Below are positions 60,722 through 64,000 of a stretch of DNA of 64,000 nt, one piece after another. Within the stretch, counting starts at the first letter, position 1; each line of letters begins with the position of its first letter. The translations under genes were made by a program, and so were the position numbers. Below the pieces are notes generated by a model that was not told the origin of the DNA, made no database searches, and was given only the letters and a program-made list of their open reading frames with translations. The stretch comes from Tranquillimonas rosea (GTDB taxonomy: Bacteria; Pseudomonadota; Alphaproteobacteria; Rhodobacterales; Rhodobacteraceae). The DNA is taken from assembly GCF_900111315.1 (NCBI RefSeq), contig NZ_FOGU01000011.1:1-64000 (forward strand). Reading direction: 5' to 3'.

Positions 60722-61729
60722 TCAGACGAAGGTGAAGTCGTCCATGCCGAAATACGACTCGCTGTCGATCACCAGCCTGTTCACGTTCTCGAAGCGCTGG
60801 GCGTCGAGCGGATCGGAGAACTCGATCACGTCCTGGGTCCCCTGGTTGTCGACCGTGAAGGTGATTTCGCCCACCGCCGCGCCGCTGCCGTCGACGAAGG
60901 CCTGCACGGTGATGTTGCAGGTGACGAGGGCGCTGTCGTAGCTGACGGCGTTGAAGGCGGCGCTGACGAAGGTGAAGGCGTCGGCGCTGTAGATCTCCAT
61001 CGGCGATCCCGCGGGCGCATCGTAGCCGTCGTATTCGGGGCGGTCGACGCCGTCCTTTTCGCCGATGAAGGCCGAGTTCGGCTGCGACGCCGGCCCATAG
61101 CCGAGCTGGCTGTCGCCGGCCGGGTTGAAGATGCCCGCCTGCGACCATTCGAACCCGGCATAGACGTTGCTGCCGCCGTTGAGGTCGATGAGCGACGCCT
61201 CGGCCCCGTGGGCCAGGGCGAAGTCGTCGAAGTCGATCACCGTCAGGGTGCCCGACAGGTCCACCGACCCGGCGAGGTCGTCGAAGGTCAGCCGCAGGTC
61301 GCCCAGGCCGCAATCATCGCCGTCGATCCGAACGATGATGTCGCCCTGGTGGACGGTGACGTAGCTGTCGCCGCGCCCGGTGTCGGCGACCGTCTGGAGC
61401 AGGGTCGAGAAGTCGTCGGAACTGTCGATCTTGACGAACGGCCGGCCGAAATAGTCGCCGAACAGGTCGAAGCGCAGGACGTGCGAATCCGGGTCGAAGC
61501 CCTGGATCAGCTTTTCACCGCGGGCGAGGGGCGTGAACAGCAGCGCCTGCGTGGCCTCGCCCCGCGTGCCGTTGTTGGTCGGGTCGTCGTCGAAGTACGA
61601 CCAAAGCCACCCCGTGCGCGGGGCCACGTCGAAATCGTATGTCGCGTCGCGCCAATCCACCAGCGTGGGATCGTCCACGCCCACCATCCTGTTCTGCGGC
61701 GACCCGTAGCTCGTGTATCCGACGGACAT
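60722..61729 (-). CDS. Acidic beta-rich protein, probably exported without a classical signal peptide
   Basis: A 335-residue protein, very rich in Asp, Gly, Ser and aromatic residues and poor in Lys. It has no N-terminal signal and ends in YFGMDDFTFV, the (G)xDDFTF-type ending seen in calcium-binding and PEP-CTERM-like surface proteins of marine bacteria. Residues about 60-110 and 190-320 look like jelly-roll strands (VLRFDLFGDYFGRPFVKI, NRLVIDSESYFGMD). The composition and extreme C-terminus resemble type I secretion substrates of Rhodobacterales, but no GGxGxDxxx nonapeptide repeat is seen. A GGGAAGGG ribosome site precedes ATG 61729. The function is unknown. Confidence 0.65.
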   Translation of the reverse strand: MSVGYTSYGSPQNRMVGVDDPTLVDWRDATYDFDVAPRTGWLWSYFDDDPTNNGTRGEATQALLFTPLARGEKLIQGFDPDSHVLRFDLFGDYFGRPFVKIDSSDDFSTLLQTVADTGRGDSYVTVHQGDIIVRIDGDDCGLGDLRLTFDDLAGSVDLSGTLTVIDFDDFALAHGAEASLIDLNGGSNVYAGFEWSQAGIFNPAGDSQLGYGPASQPNSAFIGEKDGVDRPEYDGYDAPAGSPMEIYSADAFTFVSAAFNAVSYDSALVTCNITVQAFVDGSGAAVGEITFTVDNQGTQDVIEFSDPLDAQRFENVNRLVIDSESYFGMDDFTFV

Positions 61730-61890
61730 CTCAAGACCCTTCCCGTTTGCTTCCCCGCGGCGATCTTCGACGAAGCGCGGGGCCGTGCGGGAGGTGTCCT
61801 TTCGACGGTCGGGCTACTCATTTCGATGAAAGAACAGGCAGATGCGCCAATGTAGCGGGCCGACGGCGCGATGGTGACAGGGGCCGCCGC

Positions 61891-62385
61891 TCAGGCCGGT
61901 CGCCGGGTTTCCGCCCAGCGGTGCAGGATCGCGGCAGCCTCGTCGGCGTGGGATTGTTCCGCCGGCATGTCGCGGGTTTCGACCGGACGGCCACATTCGT
62001 GGCGGAGATACAGCGCGTCGATCGGGAAGCGCGCGCTTTCGGGGAGGCCGCCCAGCGCGTCGGCTGCGTGGCCCATGTCGGCGGCATAGTAGAGGTTCGC
62101 GATCCCGGCGATGTTCATCGTGGCCACGCACATCGCGCAAGGCTCGCAGCTGGTATAGAGGTCGCAGCCCCGCAGATCGACCGTGCCGAGGGCGCGGCAG
62201 GCGTTTCGGATCGCCTCGGTCTCGCCGTGGGAGGTGGGGTCGAGATCGGCGAGAGAGCGGTTCAGCCCCTCTCCGACGATGCGGCCGTCGCGGACGACGA
62301 CGGCGCCGAACGGCTCGGTCCCGGGTTCGGTGAGGGCGCGTTCGGAGATCTCGATCGCGCGGCGCATGAAGCTGTCATCGTACAT
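61891..62385 (-). CDS. Nucleoside/guanine deaminase-like cytidine deaminase-fold protein
   Basis: A 164-residue deaminase. The zinc site is HGE (53-55 in TSHGETEAI) with PCAMC (Cys83, Cys86). The guanine-deaminase-type start is FMRRAIEISERAL, and GAVVVRDGRIVGEG is conserved. The family includes guanine, cytosine and tRNA adenosine deaminases. ATG 62385 follows GAGAGGA. It is on the same strand as the acidic protein gene but 161 bases away. It may share nitrogen-base breakdown with the CodA-like enzyme. Confidence 0.86.
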   Translation of the reverse strand: MYDDSFMRRAIEISERALTEPGTEPFGAVVVRDGRIVGEGLNRSLADLDPTSHGETEAIRNACRALGTVDLRGCDLYTSCEPCAMCVATMNIAGIANLYYAADMGHAADALGGLPESARFPIDALYLRHECGRPVETRDMPAEQSHADEAAAILHRWAETRRPA

Positions 62386-62523
62386 TGCCTGTCCTCTCGA
62401 TGTCGCGTGGTGCAAGCCCTAGCGCCCGGCGGCCGTCCGTGCCAGCCCGCGCGGCGAGCGGTTTGCGCTTGGTCCGCGGTTGCGCCTAGGGTTCGCCGAC
62501 CCCCCACGGTAAGGAGACCGCCC

Positions 62524-63162
62524 TTGTCCCATCACGCCCTGCGCTTCGACGAGATGACCCCGCGGGACCGCTACAAGGTGCTGATCGGCACCGTCGTCCC
62601 GCGTCCGATCGCCTGGGTCACGACCGTCTCGCCCGAGGGGCGGGTGAACGCGGCGCCGTATTCGTTCTTCAACGTGCTGTCGCACGATCCGGCGATCCTG
62701 GCGCTTGGTGTCGAGAACAAGCCCGACATGGTCTACAAGGACACCGCCGAGAACATCCGGCGCACCGACGTGTTCACCGTCAACATCGTGGACCGGGCGA
62801 ACCTGGAGGCGATGGCGGTGACGGCGGCGAGCTTTCCGCCCGAGGTGGACGAGCTGTCGGTGGCCGGCCTGACCGCCGTGCCGGGTGACCGGGTGGCCAG
62901 CCCGCGCATCGCGGAATCGCCCGCCGCCTTCGAGTGCCGCCGCTATGTCGGCATCGAGATCGGCCTGTCGCGCGAGATCATCCTCGGCGAGGTGCTGATG
63001 GCCCATGTGCGCGAGGACGTGATCGACACCGACACCTATTACAGCGACGCCACCCGGCTGGACGCGATCGGGCGGATGGGCGGCAACGGCTATGCCGGGA
63101 CGCAGGACTGTTTCGACCATGTGACGCCCAAGGCCGAGGACCTGGACTGGCCGGGCAAGTAG
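62524..63162 (+). CDS. Flavin reductase-domain (FMN-binding split barrel) protein
   Basis: A 212-residue protein. MTPRDRYKVLIGTVVPRPIAWVTTVSPEGRVNAAPYSFF (about residues 11-49) is the hallmark of the flavin-reductase-like FMN-binding group. GVENKPDMVYKDTAENIRRT and FTVNI follow. Members reduce flavin for monooxygenases or bind FMN for other reductions. TTG 62524 is the start because AGGAG lies 8 bases upstream and the family N-terminus begins there. The upstream in-frame sequence is a shadow. Divergent from the deaminase gene. No partner oxygenase is in the window. Confidence 0.86.
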   Translation: MSHHALRFDEMTPRDRYKVLIGTVVPRPIAWVTTVSPEGRVNAAPYSFFNVLSHDPAILALGVENKPDMVYKDTAENIRRTDVFTVNIVDRANLEAMAVTAASFPPEVDELSVAGLTAVPGDRVASPRIAESPAAFECRRYVGIEIGLSREIILGEVLMAHVREDVIDTDTYYSDATRLDAIGRMGGNGYAGTQDCFDHVTPKAEDLDWPGK

Positions 63163-63231
63163 CGCGCGACGGGTTTGCCGGGGCAGCGTTTGCCCTTACC
63201 CTGTGGGCGCGGTCGCGAGGAGGACGATGAG

Positions 63232-63939
63232 GTGCAGGATTTCGGGGAAGCGATCTCGCTGGCACTTGGGCTGGTGCTGTCGGGCGACGCGGACCTTCTG
63301 GAGATCGTCGCGCTGTCGCTGCGGGTCAGCCTGACGGCGACGGTGGTGTCCTGCGCGATGGGGCTGCCGCTGGGGGCTTTGCTCGCCACCGCCCGGTTCC
63401 CGGGGCGCGGCGCGGTCATCGTGTTGACGAACGCGCTGATGGGGCTGCCGCCGGTGGTGGTGGGGCTGGTCGTCTACCTGCACCTTTCGCGGGCGGGGCC
63501 GCTGGGCTTCCTCGGCCTGCTCTATACCCCGGCGGCGATGATCGTGGCGCAGACGATCCTGATCACGCCGATCGTCACCGCCCTGTCGCGGCAGGTGCTC
63601 GAGGACCTTCATTCCGAATACGCCGAGCAGTTCCGCTCGCTCTGCCTGACGCGGCTGCAGACGGTGCAGGCGCTGTTGTGGGACGCGCGGTATTCGCTGC
63701 TGACGGTGGGGCTGGCCGGGTTCGGCCGGGCGGTGGCCGAGGTGGGCGCGGTGATCGTCGTGGGCGGCAACATCGACCACCTGACGCGGGTGATGACCAC
63801 CGCCATCGCGCTGGAGACGTCGAAGGGCGACCTGCCGCTTGCGCTGGCGCTCGGGCTGATCCTGATGACGATCGCCCTGGGCGTGAACGCTGTGGTGCAG
63901 GGGCTGCGGATGACCGCGGTGCGGCAGGCCCATGCCTGA
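63232..63939 (+). CDS. tupB: Tungstate ABC transporter permease (TupB type)
   Basis: A 235-residue permease with five helices. TupB landmarks are LTNALMGLPPVVVGLVVYLHLSRAGPLG near residue 62, ILITPIVTALSRQVLEDL, and the late GFGRAVAEVGAVIVVGGNIDHLTRVMTTAI with the EAA-type loop. GTG 63232 is used, with GGAGG about 9-10 bases upstream. An upstream ATG would add a Gly/Arg-rich tail. The ATPase and receptor genes are expected beyond the right edge. It lies 40 kb from the molybdate operon, so the two oxyanions have separate importers. Confidence 0.85.
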   Translation: MQDFGEAISLALGLVLSGDADLLEIVALSLRVSLTATVVSCAMGLPLGALLATARFPGRGAVIVLTNALMGLPPVVVGLVVYLHLSRAGPLGFLGLLYTPAAMIVAQTILITPIVTALSRQVLEDLHSEYAEQFRSLCLTRLQTVQALLWDARYSLLTVGLAGFGRAVAEVGAVIVVGGNIDHLTRVMTTAIALETSKGDLPLALALGLILMTIALGVNAVVQGLRMTAVRQAHA

Positions 63940-63952
63940 GGGACGCGGAGAG

Positions 63953-64000
63953 ATGGCGGCGCCGGAATACCTGACGGTCAAGGAGCTGGCCGATCTGCTG
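63953..64000 (+). CDS. Start of an HTH (excisionase-type) protein, probably a regulator fused to a periplasmic-binding domain
   Basis: The last 48 bases encode MAAPEYLTVKELADLL, the start of the HTH_17/MerR-like DNA-binding motif. Proteins with this N-terminus followed by a PBP-like oxyanion domain commonly adjoin tungstate or molybdate permease genes and act as metal-oxyanion regulators. The gene runs off the right edge, so only the DNA-binding start is visible. ATG 63953 follows GGACGCGGAGAG, with a GGAG 4-5 bases upstream. Confidence 0.6.
   Translation, partial: MAAPEYLTVKELADLL

Noticed and set aside
1-64000. CRISPR arrays, rRNA genes, insertion sequences, replication origin
   Set aside because: No regularly spaced repeats, rRNA signatures, transposase genes or DnaA-box clusters were seen on reading both strands.

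Overview
The window is GC-rich, densely packed DNA from an alphaproteobacterium, most likely of the Rhodobacterales (Roseobacter) group. This is inferred from three TRAP transporters, a DeoR-type GlpR beside a glycerol ABC transporter of the glpSTPQV type, many GntR regulators, very short intergenic gaps and strong G/C bias at third codon positions. I see no rRNA gene, intact tRNA, CRISPR array or insertion sequence.

Left edge (1-3.1 kb): a less GC-rich segment with the end of one gene, a P-loop helicase-like protein and a BRO-N antirepressor-like protein. It stops at a degenerate tRNA-Ser-like sequence (about 3030-3116). It looks like one end of an integrated phage, plasmid or ICE.

3.2-15.5 kb: a two-armed catabolic locus. 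Leftward run pxpA, an FGGY sugar kinase and a GlpD-like flavoprotein dehydrogenase. Rightward run a TRAP transporter, pxpB, pxpC, a GntR regulator, a 2-hydroxyacid dehydrogenase, an M20 amidase and a second GntR regulator. The arms share the regulatory gap at 7251-7430, so the split PxpABC 5-oxoprolinase ties them together. 15.6-17.8 kb holds a 47-residue membrane protein, an MltB-type lytic transglycosylase and a DUF421 protein.

18.0-25.5 kb: a GntR-controlled amino-acid ABC importer with a class V PLP enzyme that lacks the cysteine-desulfurase cysteine, then the molybdate operon modE-modA-modB-modC with three matching ModE-like boxes. 25.5-32.4 kb: a sugar-acid locus with a GntR regulator, an enolase-superfamily dehydratase, a gluconate 5-dehydrogenase-like SDR, an L-idonate 5-dehydrogenase-like enzyme and a TRAP transporter. 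32.4-39.9 kb: glpR and the glycerol ABC operon, in which glpD has shrunk to a 108-codon internal-deletion remnant.

40-51 kb: an MFS exporter, then a cyanophycin locus. Cyanophycinase, cyanophycin synthetase and an unassigned ATP-grasp ligase run rightward. An isoaspartyl peptidase followed by a TakP-like TRAP transporter runs leftward from the same promoter gap. A membrane protein with an EETQWGQ motif follows. 51-62 kb: a CocE/NonD hydrolase, then a leftward polyamine-type ABC transporter operon with a hydantoin-racemase-like protein and a GNAT protein. Upstream lie an unusual 33-bp palindrome and a CodA-like amidohydrolase. 60.7-64 kb: an acidic, probably exported protein, a nucleoside deaminase, a flavin reductase, a tungstate permease (tupB) and the start of an HTH protein.

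Taken together, the chromosomal part is a nutrient-scavenging region centred on organic nitrogen (5-oxoproline-like lactams, amino acids, polyamines, cyclic amides, cyanophycin storage) and polyols or sugar acids, with molybdate and tungstate supply alongside.
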